Assembly (NCBI RefSeq): GCF_900091525.1
Contig: NZ_FMCU01000001.1
Coordinates: forward strand, 372,001-436,000
Reading direction: 5' to 3'
DNA length: 64,000 nt
Source of the DNA: Micromonospora matsumotoense
Lineage (GTDB): Bacteria; Actinomycetota; Actinomycetes; Mycobacteriales; Micromonosporaceae
The position numbers and the translations under genes were made by a program. Position 1 is the first letter of the stretch. Each line of letters starts with the position of its first letter. The notes beneath the pieces are model-generated. The model saw only the letters and a program-made list of their open reading frames with translations. It searched no databases and was not told where the DNA came from. Positions 49,893 through 58,427 of this stretch are shown here, one piece after another.

Positions 49893-52800
49893 TCACCGGA
49901 AGTCGCGGGAGGCGGGCGCAACCGGCGGCGTGATCGGGTCCAGCCGGTCGGCGGTGAGGTTGGTGACCCCCTCGTGCCGCTGCAACCGACCGCGGACCAC
50001 CAGGGCGACGCTGGTGCGGGCGACTCGACGATAGCGCTGCCACAGCCCCGGCGAACACGTGACATTGAGCATTCCGGTCTCGTCCTCCAGGTTGAGGAAG
50101 GTCACTCCACCGGCGGTGGCCGGCCGCTGCCGGTGGGTGACGATCCCGCCGACCCGGACCCGCCGACCCGACTCCACCCGGCCGAGTCGGGCGATCGGCA
50201 CCGCACCGAGCGCGTCGAGCCGGTCCCGGACGAACCGGGCCGGGTGGCTCTCCGGGGACAACCCGGTGGCCCAGACGTCGGCGACGAGCCGGTCCACCGC
50301 CGCCATTCCGGGCAGGGTGGGCGCCGCCGCGCCGGTCACCGTGCCGGGCAGCCGGCCCGGCCGGTCCTGGGCCGCCGCCCCGGCCGCCCAGAGCGCCTGT
50401 CGCCGGGTCAGCCCGAAACAGGCGAAGGCGTCCGCAGTGGCCAACGCCTCCAGCTGCCCGGCGGTGAGACCGACCCGCCGGGCCAGATCCGGCATGTCCC
50501 GGTACGCCCCGTGCGCCGTCCGCTCCGCCTCGATCCGCTCGGCCACCGGATCGCCGAGGGTACGCACGCCGCCCAACCCGAGCCGGACCGCCGGACCGCC
50601 CAGCCCCCAGGCGTGCGGTGGCTCCCCCGGCACGCCGCCCCACCGGGTCTGCGGGGTGGACTCCAGCACCGCCTTGGCCGCGCTGGCGTTGACGTCCGGC
50701 CGGCGGACCTCGACACCGTGCCGACGGGCGTCGTCGACCAGGGTCTGCGGCGAGTAGAACCCCATCGGCTGGGCGTTGAGCAGGGCGGCCAGGAACGCCG
50801 CCGGGTGGTGGCGCTTGAGCCACGAGCTGGCGTACACCAGGTAGGCGAAACTCATCGCGTGGCTCTCCGGGAAGCCGTAGCTGGCGAACGCGGTCAGCTT
50901 GCGGTAGACATCGTCGGCCAGCTCGCCGGTGATCCCCCGCTCGGCCATCCCGGCGTAGAGCCGGTCGGCGAGCTGCGCCATCCGCTGCGCCGACCGTTTC
51001 GCCCCCATCGCCCGGCGCAGCTCGTCGGCCCCGGCCGCGTCGAAGCCGGCCAGGTCGATGGCGAGCTGCATCAGCTGCTCCTGGAACAGCGGCACCCCGA
51101 GGGTCTTCTCCAGCGCGTTGCGCATCAGCGGGTGCGGGTACGTCACCGGTTCCTGGCCGTTCTTGCGCCGGATGTACGGGTGCACCGAACCGCCCTGGAT
51201 CGGGCCGGGCCGGATCAGCGCCACCTCCACCACCAGGTCGTAGAACTCGCGCGGTTTCAGCCGGGGCAGGGTGGCCATCTGGGCGCGGCTCTCCACCTGG
51301 AACACCCCGACCGAGTCGGCCCGGCAGAGCATGTCGTAGACCTCGGGGTCGTCCAACGTCATGTCCCCCAGGTCGAGGGTCTGGTCGATGAGGTCGTAGC
51401 CGTAGTGCAGGGCGGAGAGCATGCCCAGGCCGAGCAGGTCGAACTTGACCAGCCCGACGGCGGCGCAGTCGTCCTTGTCCCACTGCAGCACGCTGCGGCC
51501 GGGCATCCGCCCCCACTCCACCGGGCACACCTCGATCACCGGCCGGTCGCAGATCACCATGCCGCCGGAGTGGATGCCCAGGTGCCGGGGGAACCCCGCC
51601 CACCGCCCCGAGTTGCCGGTCAACTCGTTGGCGTACGCCACCACCTGCTCGGGGATGCCCTCGACGTCCACCGCCGCGACCGAGCCCCACCGGTCGATCT
51701 GCTTACTCCAGGCGTCCTGCTGGCCGGGCGAGAAGCCGAGCGCCTTCGCCACGTCCCGCACCGCCGACCGGGGCCGGTACGAGATCACGTTGGCGACCTG
51801 GGCGGTGTGCTCCCGGCCGTACCGGGCGTAGACGTGCTGGATCACCTCCTCCCGCCGGTCGGACTCGATGTCCACATCGATGTCGGGCGGCCCGTCGCGT
51901 TCCGGGGCGAGGAACCGTTCGAAGAGCAGCCGGTGCCGGACGGCGTCCACGTTGGTGATCCGCAGCGCGTAGCAGACCGCCGAGTTGGCCGCCGAGCCCC
52001 GGCCCTGGCAGTAGATGTCCTGCGCCCGGCAGAACGCCACGATGTCGTAGACCACCAGGAAGTAGCCGGGGAAGCCCAGCTCGTCGATCATCCGCAGCTC
52101 GTGCGCCAACTGCGCGTACGCCTCCGGGTGCGCCTCGGGCGGGCCGTAGCGTTCCCGGGCGCCGTCCAGGGTCAACCGGCGCAACCAGCTCATCTCGGTG
52201 TGCCCCGCCGGCACCGGGTACGCCGGCAGCCGGGGCGCGACGAGCTGCAGGTCGAAGGCGAGTTCCGCGCCGAACTCGGCGGCCCGCGCCACCGCCCCCG
52301 GGTACCCGGCGAACCGGGCCGACATCTCCGCGCCGCTGCGCAGGTGGGCGGTGGCGGCGGCGGGCAGCCAACCGTCGATCTCGTCCAGGCTGCGGCGGGC
52401 CCGGACAGCGGCCAGGGTGGTCGCCAACCGCCGCCGACCCGGGCTGGCGTAGTGCACGTTGTTGCTGGCCACCGTGGGCAGCCCGGCGGTGGCGGCCAGC
52501 TCGGCGAGGGCGTCGTTACGGTCGGCGTCGACCGGGTGCCCGTGGTCGGTCAGCTCCACCGCCACCGTCTCCGCGCCGAACAGCGCGGTGAGCCGGTCCA
52601 GCTCCCGGGCCGCCGCGTCGACCCCCTCGGTGAGCAGCGCCGCCGGCACGTGCCCCTTGCGGCAGCCGGTCAGCACCAGCGCGTGGTCCCGGAGTTCGGC
52701 GGCGACCTGCTCCAGCTCCCCGTAGACCGGACGGCCCTTCTCCCCGCCGCGCAACTGGGCCCGGGAGATGACCGACGCGAGTCGGGCGTACCCCTCGTGG

Positions 52801-53528
52801 CCGTGGGCGAGCACCAGCAGGTGCCGGCCCAGCGGGTCCGGTTCGCCCTGCTGCGGGCCGGGCAGCCCCAACGACAGCTCCGCACCGAAGACCGTCGGCA
52901 GGCGCAGCGTACGGGCCGCCTCAGCGAACCGGACCACGCCGTAGAACCCGTCGTGGTCGGTCACGGCGAGCGCCGTCAACCCCAACCGGGCGGCCTCCTC
53001 GGCCAACTCCTCCGGGTGGCTCGCCCCGTCGAGGAAACTGAAGTTGGTGTGCGCGTGCAGTTCGGCGTAGGGCACCGCACCGTCCGGGCGGGTCAGCTGG
53101 GGGGGCGCGTACCGCTCGCGGTGCCGGGTCCAGGCCGGTGAGTCCCCGCCGTCGACGTCGGCGAGCGGGTCCACCACGTGCAGGTGCCGTTCCCCACCCC
53201 GCCGCCCGCCCCGAGACCCCTCCCCCCGGGAACCGTCACCTCGATGCCCGTCACCCTGATCCCCGCCACCTCGGGAGCGGTCAGCCGGGGAACGGTCGCC
53301 CGGGGAACGGTCGGTGGGGTAGCGGTCGGCCGGGGAACGGCCAGCCGGGGAACGCTCGGTTGCGGAACGGCCAGTTGCGGAACGGTCAGCCGGGGAACGG
53401 TCGGTGGGGTAGCGGTCGGCCGGGGAGTCGCTGCCTCGGATGCGGTCATCCGCGCGGCCGTGGGCGGGTCGCCCGGACAGCACCCGCTCCAGCTCCGACC
53501 AGGGGAGCTTCGGATTGTGGAAACTCAT
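49893..53528 (-). CDS. dnaE2: Error-prone DNA polymerase DnaE2
   Basis: 1211-residue C-family polymerase for SOS mutagenesis. The N-terminal MSFHNPKLPWSELERVLSGR is typical and is followed by about 100 residues of RSPADRSP-type repeats that model DnaE2 proteins lack. The PHP domain begins AELHAHTNFSFLDGASHPEE (about 155). The polymerase Asp triad region is GPPDIDVDIESDRREEV (about 547). OB fold near the C-terminus: GGIVTHRQRPATAGGVTFLNLEDETG. It acts with ImuA and ImuB, encoded upstream. Confidence 0.95.
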   Translation of the reverse strand: MSFHNPKLPWSELERVLSGRPAHGRADDRIRGSDSPADRYPTDRSPADRSATGRSATERSPAGRSPADRYPTDRSPGDRSPADRSRGGGDQGDGHRGDGSRGEGSRGGRRGGERHLHVVDPLADVDGGDSPAWTRHRERYAPPQLTRPDGAVPYAELHAHTNFSFLDGASHPEELAEEAARLGLTALAVTDHDGFYGVVRFAEAARTLRLPTVFGAELSLGLPGPQQGEPDPLGRHLLVLAHGHEGYARLASVISRAQLRGGEKGRPVYGELEQVAAELRDHALVLTGCRKGHVPAALLTEGVDAAARELDRLTALFGAETVAVELTDHGHPVDADRNDALAELAATAGLPTVASNNVHYASPGRRRLATTLAAVRARRSLDEIDGWLPAAATAHLRSGAEMSARFAGYPGAVARAAEFGAELAFDLQLVAPRLPAYPVPAGHTEMSWLRRLTLDGARERYGPPEAHPEAYAQLAHELRMIDELGFPGYFLVVYDIVAFCRAQDIYCQGRGSAANSAVCYALRITNVDAVRHRLLFERFLAPERDGPPDIDVDIESDRREEVIQHVYARYGREHTAQVANVISYRPRSAVRDVAKALGFSPGQQDAWSKQIDRWGSVAAVDVEGIPEQVVAYANELTGNSGRWAGFPRHLGIHSGGMVICDRPVIEVCPVEWGRMPGRSVLQWDKDDCAAVGLVKFDLLGLGMLSALHYGYDLIDQTLDLGDMTLDDPEVYDMLCRADSVGVFQVESRAQMATLPRLKPREFYDLVVEVALIRPGPIQGGSVHPYIRRKNGQEPVTYPHPLMRNALEKTLGVPLFQEQLMQLAIDLAGFDAAGADELRRAMGAKRSAQRMAQLADRLYAGMAERGITGELADDVYRKLTAFASYGFPESHAMSFAYLVYASSWLKRHHPAAFLAALLNAQPMGFYSPQTLVDDARRHGVEVRRPDVNASAAKAVLESTPQTRWGGVPGEPPHAWGLGGPAVRLGLGGVRTLGDPVAERIEAERTAHGAYRDMPDLARRVGLTAGQLEALATADAFACFGLTRRQALWAAGAAAQDRPGRLPGTVTGAAAPTLPGMAAVDRLVADVWATGLSPESHPARFVRDRLDALGAVPIARLGRVESGRRVRVGGIVTHRQRPATAGGVTFLNLEDETGMLNVTCSPGLWQRYRRVARTSVALVVRGRLQRHEGVTNLTADRLDPITPPVAPASRDFR
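53255..53465 (-). repeat. Degenerate short tandem repeats inside dnaE2
   Basis: Units such as CGGGGAACGGTC with 15- and 30-bp spacing recur about ten times and encode DRSPADRSP-type residues 22-100 of DnaE2. They stay in frame. The region looks like a recent expansion of a disordered linker between the N-terminal peptide and the PHP domain. Confidence 0.8.
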
Positions 53529-53801
53529 CCGGCCACCCGCACGCGGCCGGGCACCCACACCCGGCAGACTGTCTCCATGCGGCCGGACATCTCCGCACAG
53601 CCGGACATCTCCACGCCGCCACCCGCCCCCGCGCAGTCCACCACCCCCGCCCCCGCATGGCCGCCTACCCCCGCGCAGCCCACCGCCCCCGCGCAGCCCA
53701 CCGCCCCTGCGCCGCCTGCCGCCTCTGACCTGCCGGACACCCCTACGCCGCTGGAGGCACAGCGGGGCAGGGCCGCTACGGACAGGGATGATGCGCCTGG
53801 T

Positions 53802-53849
53802 GAGCGGTATGCCGCTGGGTCATAAATATGACCCAGCGGCATACCGCTC
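53802..53849. repeat. 48-bp near-perfect palindrome with an A+T centre
   Basis: 23-bp arms (53802-53824 and 53827-53849) match perfectly around AA. The arms start GAGCGGTATGCCGCTGGGTC, and the centre reads TCATAAATATGA. Such a long arm with a minimal loop is unusual; options are a terminator, a recombination or binding site, or a copy of a dispersed palindrome. Confidence 0.85.
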
Positions 53850-53889
53850 GTGAGGAAACATGTCTGCGGAGCGGCGAGCCCGGCATGCC

Positions 53890-53965
53890 CAACAGACCCG
53901 GCAGGTGCGGCAGGTCCGGCAGACCCGGCAGGTCCGGCAGGCCCAGCAGGTCCAGCAGGTGCGGC
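53890..53965. repeat. 9-bp tandem repeat CAGGTCCGG
   Basis: About eight imperfect copies of CAGGTCCGG/CAGACCCGG/CAGCAGGTC in the imuB-dnaE2 spacer. On the minus strand it would read as Gly-Pro-Ala triplets. No gene is supported around it. Confidence 0.8.
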
Positions 53966-54233
53966 CCATCCCGGCACAGAGCACCTCACCGCTCGGCCAC
54001 GAGACTGCCGGCCACCGAGCCAGATCAGCACGAACCAGAGCGACGGCGAGCCCACCAGGGCGGCACCGCCATGAGCTTCGGGGGCAGGTCGACCGGGAAA
54101 CCACGGCCGTTGTCGGTGCCCCCGGGCCCCGCCGTCGGCGAGCCGAAGGGGCCCGGCCAGCACGGAATCGACCTGCACGGAGTCAACCTGCACGAACCGG
54201 ACCGCCGTCGGACGGGCCGGCACGGGCCACCGG

Positions 54234-55976
54234 TCAGTCATAGATCGCCTCCACCAGCCATCGCCCCGCCTCGACGGCCAGCAGCAGGGCGGCACCGTCG
54301 GCCAGACAGACCTGGAACCGGGCCCGGCGGCGGGCCTCGGCGGGGGCCCACCACCGCTCGTCCACCGGCCACGGGCCGGCCCAGCCGACGATCTCCGTCG
54401 GCGCGGCACCGCCGACGACCAGCCGGGCCGGGGCGGCGCTGACTGCCAGCCGGGCGCTGACCAGCACCGGTTCCCCGGCGGCATCGTGCACGGTCGCGGT
54501 GAGGGGGGCAGGCAGCACCACAGCCGGCGAGGGTGGCGGCAGTCGCCCCGGCCAGGGTGGCACGGAACTCCCCCGCCGCTTCCCGGCCCCGCCCCGCCCC
54601 TGCCCGACCGGCACAGGCCCGCCCACCGGCGGCACGGCAGAGCGCCCACCCACCGGCGGCACGACGGCAGGCCCGCCCACCGGCGGCACCACAGGAGACC
54701 CACCCACCGGTGGGTCGGCGGGCACGCCTGGCGGTGGGGGCGGACCGGGACGGGTGGGAAGCCGCTCGTCCCCCCACGGGACCAGCCGCGTCTGGTCGGC
54801 CGGGGACCGACCACCACCCAGCACGGCGGTGACCACCGCCTCCGGGCCGAGGATGCCCTGTACCCGGCTCAACGCCCGGTGTGCCCGGTCCCGTTCCTCG
54901 CCGGCCTCCCCCCACAGGCCGGGTTGCAGCCCGCCTCGGGTCAGCAGCCCGTCGGGGACCAGCCGCAACCGGATGATCCCGGCGGTCGGTCGGGGTGGTC
55001 GGGCACCGGCCCGGCCGGTGCTGCCGGAGAGCCAGCCGTCGAGCTGCCAGCGCACCCGGTCGGCGATGGCGGCGGCGGTGAGCAACCCGTCGTGCCGCCA
55101 CACCCGGTGCAGTTCCTGGCCGTGGGCGGTGACCGCCTCGATGCCGAGCCGGGTGCAGGCCAGCCCGTACCCGGCCAGCCGGTCGTGCAGGCGTTCGGCG
55201 AGCACCCGGGCGGCGAAGGCCGCCGCGTCGACCCGGTCGAGCGGCTCGTCGTGGTGGGCGGCGACCGTCAGGTCGACCGGCGGCTGCCGAACGGCCAGCG
55301 GCCGGTGGTCGCGCCCGGCGGCAAGCCGGTGGGCGAGTGCCCCGTCGAAGCCGAACCGGGCCAACACGTCACCGGCGGGCAGCGCGGCGAAGTCACCCAG
55401 CGTCCGCACCCCGAGGCGGCGTAGCAGATCGGCCAGGGCCGGCCGGCCGATCGCCTCGACGGGCAGCCCGGCCAGGAAACCGGGCGTCCCACCCGGCGGC
55501 ACCACCTGCCCGGTACGCGCGGCGAGGCCGGCGGCGAAGACCCCGTCGGCGATGCCGATCTGGCTCTCCACCGCACAGGACTGGGCCACCTGTTCGACGA
55601 TCCGTTCGGCGGCTGCCTCCTCGCCGCCGAGGTAGCGGGCGGGGCCCCGGGCAGCGAGCGCGCAGACGCCGGGACGGACCACCTCGACCCCGGCGACGAC
55701 CTCCTCGACGGTGGCGACGACCGGCTCGAAGGCGCGGGCGTCCCGACCGGGATCGTGCTCGACGACGGTCAGCGAAGGGCAGCGACCCTGCGCCTCGCGG
55801 CGACGCAGGCCCCGGCGCACCCCGGCGGCACGGGCCGACGCGGAGCAGGCCACCACCCGGTTGGCGTGCAGCACGGCCACCGCGCCGGTGGCGGGCACCC
55901 CGTCCACGATCTCGGCGGCGAGCACCGGCCAGTCCGGACACCAGAGCAGCAGGGTGCGTACCGGCGTGCCGGTCAC
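54234..55976 (-). CDS. imuB: Y-family polymerase-like mutasome subunit ImuB
   Basis: 580-residue inactive Y-family homologue. The N-terminus VRTLLLWCPDWPVLAAEIV replaces the DxD catalytic site of DinB with WCPDWP, and no SLDE motif exists, as known for ImuB. The HhH segment LLRRLGVRTLGDFAALPAGDVLARFG is present. DQTRLVPWGDERLP is the typical segment before the tail. A proline-rich insert, PPVGGxxVV repeats (about residues 420-460), separates it from the C-terminal domain ending LVEAIYD. ImuB bridges DnaE2 and the beta clamp. GTG overlaps imuA as GTGA. Confidence 0.92.
   Translation of the reverse strand: MTGTPVRTLLLWCPDWPVLAAEIVDGVPATGAVAVLHANRVVACSASARAAGVRRGLRRREAQGRCPSLTVVEHDPGRDARAFEPVVATVEEVVAGVEVVRPGVCALAARGPARYLGGEEAAAERIVEQVAQSCAVESQIGIADGVFAAGLAARTGQVVPPGGTPGFLAGLPVEAIGRPALADLLRRLGVRTLGDFAALPAGDVLARFGFDGALAHRLAAGRDHRPLAVRQPPVDLTVAAHHDEPLDRVDAAAFAARVLAERLHDRLAGYGLACTRLGIEAVTAHGQELHRVWRHDGLLTAAAIADRVRWQLDGWLSGSTGRAGARPPRPTAGIIRLRLVPDGLLTRGGLQPGLWGEAGEERDRAHRALSRVQGILGPEAVVTAVLGGGRSPADQTRLVPWGDERLPTRPGPPPPPGVPADPPVGGSPVVPPVGGPAVVPPVGGRSAVPPVGGPVPVGQGRGGAGKRRGSSVPPWPGRLPPPSPAVVLPAPLTATVHDAAGEPVLVSARLAVSAAPARLVVGGAAPTEIVGWAGPWPVDERWWAPAEARRRARFQVCLADGAALLLAVEAGRWLVEAIYD
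54605..54720 (-). repeat. In-frame PPVGG repeats in imuB
   Basis: Four or five imperfect copies of a unit containing CCCACCGGCGGCAC encode PPVGG-type residues. They lie in the linker that usually precedes the ImuB C-terminal region. Same style of expansion as in dnaE2. Confidence 0.75.
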
Positions 55977-56713
55977 ACCGGCCCGACCACGGTGAATCCG
56001 CCCGGCCGGGACCCGACGGCGGACGCGGGTGAGCCGGCCGGTGCGGTGCGGGGGATGATCCGGGTGAGCCCGTCGCCGGGCAACCACATCGTGATCTCCT
56101 TGGGGCGGGCCGCCGCTCCGCGTCCGCGGGCCGACACGGTGACCTCCCGACGGCGCAGCCGGCCCCGCCCCGCCCCGAGCCCCTCCCAGACCCCCCGGAC
56201 CACCTGGAGCGTGACGTCCGCACCGGCCCACCGGCCGTACGGGACGAGCACGCAGCCGCGTTGCCGGGCCCGGGCGGCCAGCCGGTCGGCGACCGAGGCG
56301 GCGACGCTGTGCGGTACGGCGGTCACCACCACGTCGACCCCGTCGATCAGGGCGGCGACCACGGTGGGCCACTCCGGGCCGGGATGGGGCACCAGCGCCA
56401 GCCGGTCCAGGGCGATGCCGACCTCGGCGGCGGCTCCGGCACCGAGGGTGGGCACCCCGACCACCGCACACCACGACCCGGCCCGGGACGCCTCGGCGAG
56501 CAGCGCCAGCACCAGGGAGGTGCCGCCGCTGTGCCGGGGCTGGCCGACGGTGACGGCGACCGTGCTGCCCCGGCGCAGCCCCCGGTGCGGCAGCAGGCCG
56601 GTCAACTCGGGTGCCACCGGGAGCAGCCGGTGACCGGCGGCCGGGTCCGGGGCGCTCGCCGGGCGTACCAGAGCGGCCAGTGCGGCGGAACCGCCCACCA
56701 TGCGGCCCGCCAT
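55973..56713 (-). CDS. imuA: Mutasome accessory protein ImuA-like
   Basis: 246-residue RecA-like protein in the imuA position. The segment GSTVAVTVGQPRHSGGTSLVLALLAEASRAGSW has a RecA/ImuA fold but lacks a good Walker A, as is usual for actinobacterial ImuA-prime. GVPTLGAGAAAEVGIALDRL and the LARARQRGCVLVP block also match RecA-like order. It should promote DnaE2/ImuB activity at damage. GTGA overlap couples it to imuB. Confidence 0.88.
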   Translation of the reverse strand: MAGRMVGGSAALAALVRPASAPDPAAGHRLLPVAPELTGLLPHRGLRRGSTVAVTVGQPRHSGGTSLVLALLAEASRAGSWCAVVGVPTLGAGAAAEVGIALDRLALVPHPGPEWPTVVAALIDGVDVVVTAVPHSVAASVADRLAARARQRGCVLVPYGRWAGADVTLQVVRGVWEGLGAGRGRLRRREVTVSARGRGAAARPKEITMWLPGDGLTRIIPRTAPAGSPASAVGSRPGGFTVVGPV

Positions 56714-56850
56714 CGGACCAGCCCCCCGTCGTGTCGTTGCGTGGATCAGATGCTCGGCGGGCGGTCGCCCGGCGGGGACCCGGGCCTGGCCGGATCAGCT
56801 GCCCGGTGGGCGGCGGCCCGGCGGGGAGCCGGGCGGGCCGCTGGGGCGGA

Positions 56851-57300
56851 TCAGGCGGCGAGGCCGTCGAGGGCGGGTTGGTGGGTCAGTCCGAGCGCGT
56901 CCTCCACCACCGCCACGAACTGCTCGGCGGCCCGGAGCAGGTCATCGGCCTCCCGGGCGCTCACCACCCGGGGTATGCCGGCCTCGGCGGCGGCCCGCTT
57001 GCCGGCGGCGGCGGCGAAGTGGCGGGACCACTCGTCCAGCTCGGGGGCGACGGTGGCGAGCAGCACCCAGACGCTGGTGATGCGGCGTCGACGGGCGGGC
57101 GCGGGCCGGGCCCGGGCGGCGAGCAGGGCGGCGGCGGCACGCAGCGCGGCCAGGTGGGCGGCGGCGTAGCGCAGCCCGTCGGGGCGGGTCTGGGCGGCCT
57201 CGGCCAGCCCGCGCCGGGCCACCGCGAGGAGTTGGGTGGGGGTGCGGTGCGGCAGCACGTGCGCGGGCACCGTCGGCGCCTGGGCCGAGTTGGTCGGCAT
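56851..57300 (-). CDS. SAV_6107-type HEPN domain protein of the SOS cassette
   Basis: 149-residue helical protein. TPTQLLAVARRGLAEAAQTR, RYAAAHLAALRAAAALLAAR and VWVLLATVAPELDEWSRHFA are the characteristic blocks of the SAV_6107 family, which typically precedes imuA-imuB-dnaE2 in actinobacteria. HEPN domains may bind nucleotides or cut RNA; the RX4-6H signature is not clear here, so RNase activity is not supported. ATG 57300 has GGAGGAG upstream. The LexA-type box lies 325 bp upstream. Confidence 0.82.
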   Translation of the reverse strand: MPTNSAQAPTVPAHVLPHRTPTQLLAVARRGLAEAAQTRPDGLRYAAAHLAALRAAAALLAARARPAPARRRRITSVWVLLATVAPELDEWSRHFAAAAGKRAAAEAGIPRVVSAREADDLLRAAEQFVAVVEDALGLTHQPALDGLAA

Positions 57301-57404
57301 GACTGTCTCCTCCGCGTGACCGGGTCGGGCGGGACGCACGGTGGAGGAGATCCACCGGCGCGACGCCCGGGGCGGGTGGTGCGGAGGAAGACGCACCGAT
57401 GGGG

Positions 57405-57563
57405 GCCGGCCGGGTGTGGATGCTTCCCCACACCACACCCGGCCGGCGAACCGGCGGGTTCGTCGCCCGCCGCCCGGGGGTCGTGGGCGGCGGGCGACGA
57501 CCTGCCTTGACGGGACCGGGCTCGCGACTGCCCGGAACCCGGTGCGGTTCGCGAAACCGCACC
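57405..57563 (-). promoter_or_regulatory. Three strong hairpins in the leader of the SOS cassette
   Basis: Within the 325 nt between the LexA box and the HEPN gene are perfect stems of 14 bp (57405-57418 with 57434-57447), 16 bp (57460-57475 with 57485-57500) and 9 bp (57541-57549 with 57555-57563). All have loops of 5-15 nt. No U-tract and no convincing leader peptide were seen. Such a leader may stabilise or attenuate the transcript, or hold a small RNA. The rest of 57301-57624 shows no gene. Confidence 0.6.
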
Positions 57564-57624
57564 TGCCCGGGTCGGCGCCGCGAAACGCCACTCCCGGGGG
57601 CGTTGGAACGGGTGTGCGAGTGAA

Positions 57625-57640
57625 TCGAACACTCGTTCTA
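57625..57640. promoter_or_regulatory. LexA-type SOS box
   Basis: TCGAACACTCGTTCTA contains GAAC-N4-GTTC, the actinobacterial/Gram-positive LexA consensus, with near-symmetric flanks. It is the only such box noticed in the window and lies on the side expected for the HEPN-imuA-imuB-dnaE2 operon. Damage-inducible control of that operon is a confident inference from family knowledge. Confidence 0.8.
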
Positions 57641-57744
57641 ACTGCTTTGACAGTACACCCTGCCCCCGACGAAAACGCAACGTGTGGCGTACGCGTGGCA
57701 CCGGTGATTCCCAGCCCACGGGGAGTCCCGACCCAGCCGGGCCC

Positions 57745-57880
57745 GGGGATCAGGGCCGGGATCAGGGCCGGGGATCAGGGCCGGGGATCAGGGCCGGACC
57801 GACGGCTCGGGCCGGGGCAGGGACCACGCCGGCGGCGCCGGGGTCCGGTAACGGCCGGGGTGGTCCGGTAACGGCCGGGC
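57745..57880. repeat. Short tandem repeats upstream of ybaK
   Basis: Four copies of GGGGATCAGGGCC (about 57745-57797, 13-bp period) and two copies of GTCCGGTAACGGCCGGG 20 bp apart (57843-57880). They fill the spacer 57662-57938, which shows no gene. A plus-strand TTGACA at 57647 has no clear -10 partner. Confidence 0.75.
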
Positions 57881-57938
57881 GGGGACGCCGGTGTGGCCGG
57901 CTGCGGGGCGTCGGGGCGTACCGGGGAGAATGGGCCGC

Positions 57939-58427
57939 ATGCAGTCACACCCGAACGTGCAGGCGGTGCAGCGGGCGCTCGACGACGCGGACGCGCGCGA
58001 CGGTTCCGGCGCGGCCAGCCAGGTCCGTCTGCTGCCCGTGGCGGCGCACACCGCCGCCGCGGCGGCCGACGCGCTCGGCGTCGACGTCGGCGCGATCGCC
58101 AACTCGCTGGTCTTCGACGCCGACGGCACGCCGCTGCTGGTGCTCACCTCCGGTGCGCACCGGGTGGACGCCGCCGGCCTGGCCGCCCGACTCGGGGTGA
58201 CCCACCTGCGCCGGGCCACCCCCGACTTCGTCCGGGAGCACACCGGCCAGGTGATCGGCGGGGTCGCCCCGGTCGGCCACCCCGGGCCGCTGCGCACCCT
58301 GGTCGACACCGCCCTGGCCGGGCACGCCGAGGTGTGGGCCGCCGGTGGCGTGCCGCAGGCGGTCTTCCCCACCACCTACCCGGAGCTGCTGCGGGTCACC
58401 GGCGGCACCCCCGCCGAGGTGGCGTGA
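57939..58427 (+). CDS. YbaK/EbsC-family aminoacyl-tRNA deacylase-like protein
   Basis: 162-residue protein with the YbaK/ProX fold. Blocks: LLPVAAHTAAAAADALGV, IANSLVFDADGTPLLVLTSGAHRVD and GGVAPVGHPGPLRTLVD. Catalysis by YbaK uses a Lys in the KSLVF position; here it is Asn (NSLVF), so deacylase activity is doubtful or altered. ATG 57939 has GGAG ten bases before; leaderless start is also possible (GAGAAT seven bases upstream). The next gene overlaps as GTGA. Confidence 0.85.
   Translation: MQSHPNVQAVQRALDDADARDGSGAASQVRLLPVAAHTAAAAADALGVDVGAIANSLVFDADGTPLLVLTSGAHRVDAAGLAARLGVTHLRRATPDFVREHTGQVIGGVAPVGHPGPLRTLVDTALAGHAEVWAAGGVPQAVFPTTYPELLRVTGGTPAEVA

Larger units (their letters stand above)
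53529..54233. other. 705-bp repeat-rich spacer between imuB and dnaE2
   Basis: No convincing gene on either strand. Contents on the plus strand: C-rich tandem repeats of CGCAGCCCACCGCCCC type (about 53626-53720), a long palindrome (53802-53849), a 9-bp CAGGTCCGG repeat (about 53890-53965), then G+C-rich unique sequence. Open frames here are low-complexity Gly-Pro-Ala or Arg-rich and have no ribosome sites. imuB and dnaE2 are usually close together, so this looks like an insertion or expansion. Confidence 0.6.

Noticed and set aside
48831..53141. Long open frame on the plus strand opposite dnaE2 and the methyltransferase.
   Set aside because: Mirror frame of G+C-rich coding DNA; Arg/Gly/His-rich translation without domains, while the minus strand encodes a complete DnaE2.
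53266..53425. Possible CRISPR-like array.
   Set aside because: Short 12-15 bp units without unique spacers, in frame within dnaE2.
53525..54817. Minus-strand frame of about 430 codons through the imuB-dnaE2 spacer.
   Set aside because: Trp/Cys/Arg or Gly-Pro-Ala low complexity, overlaps imuB in another frame, no ribosome site.
57600..57660. Possible tRNA-like fragment around GTGTGCGAGTGAATCGAACACTCG.
   Set aside because: Cannot be folded by eye into a cloverleaf; explained better by the LexA box.
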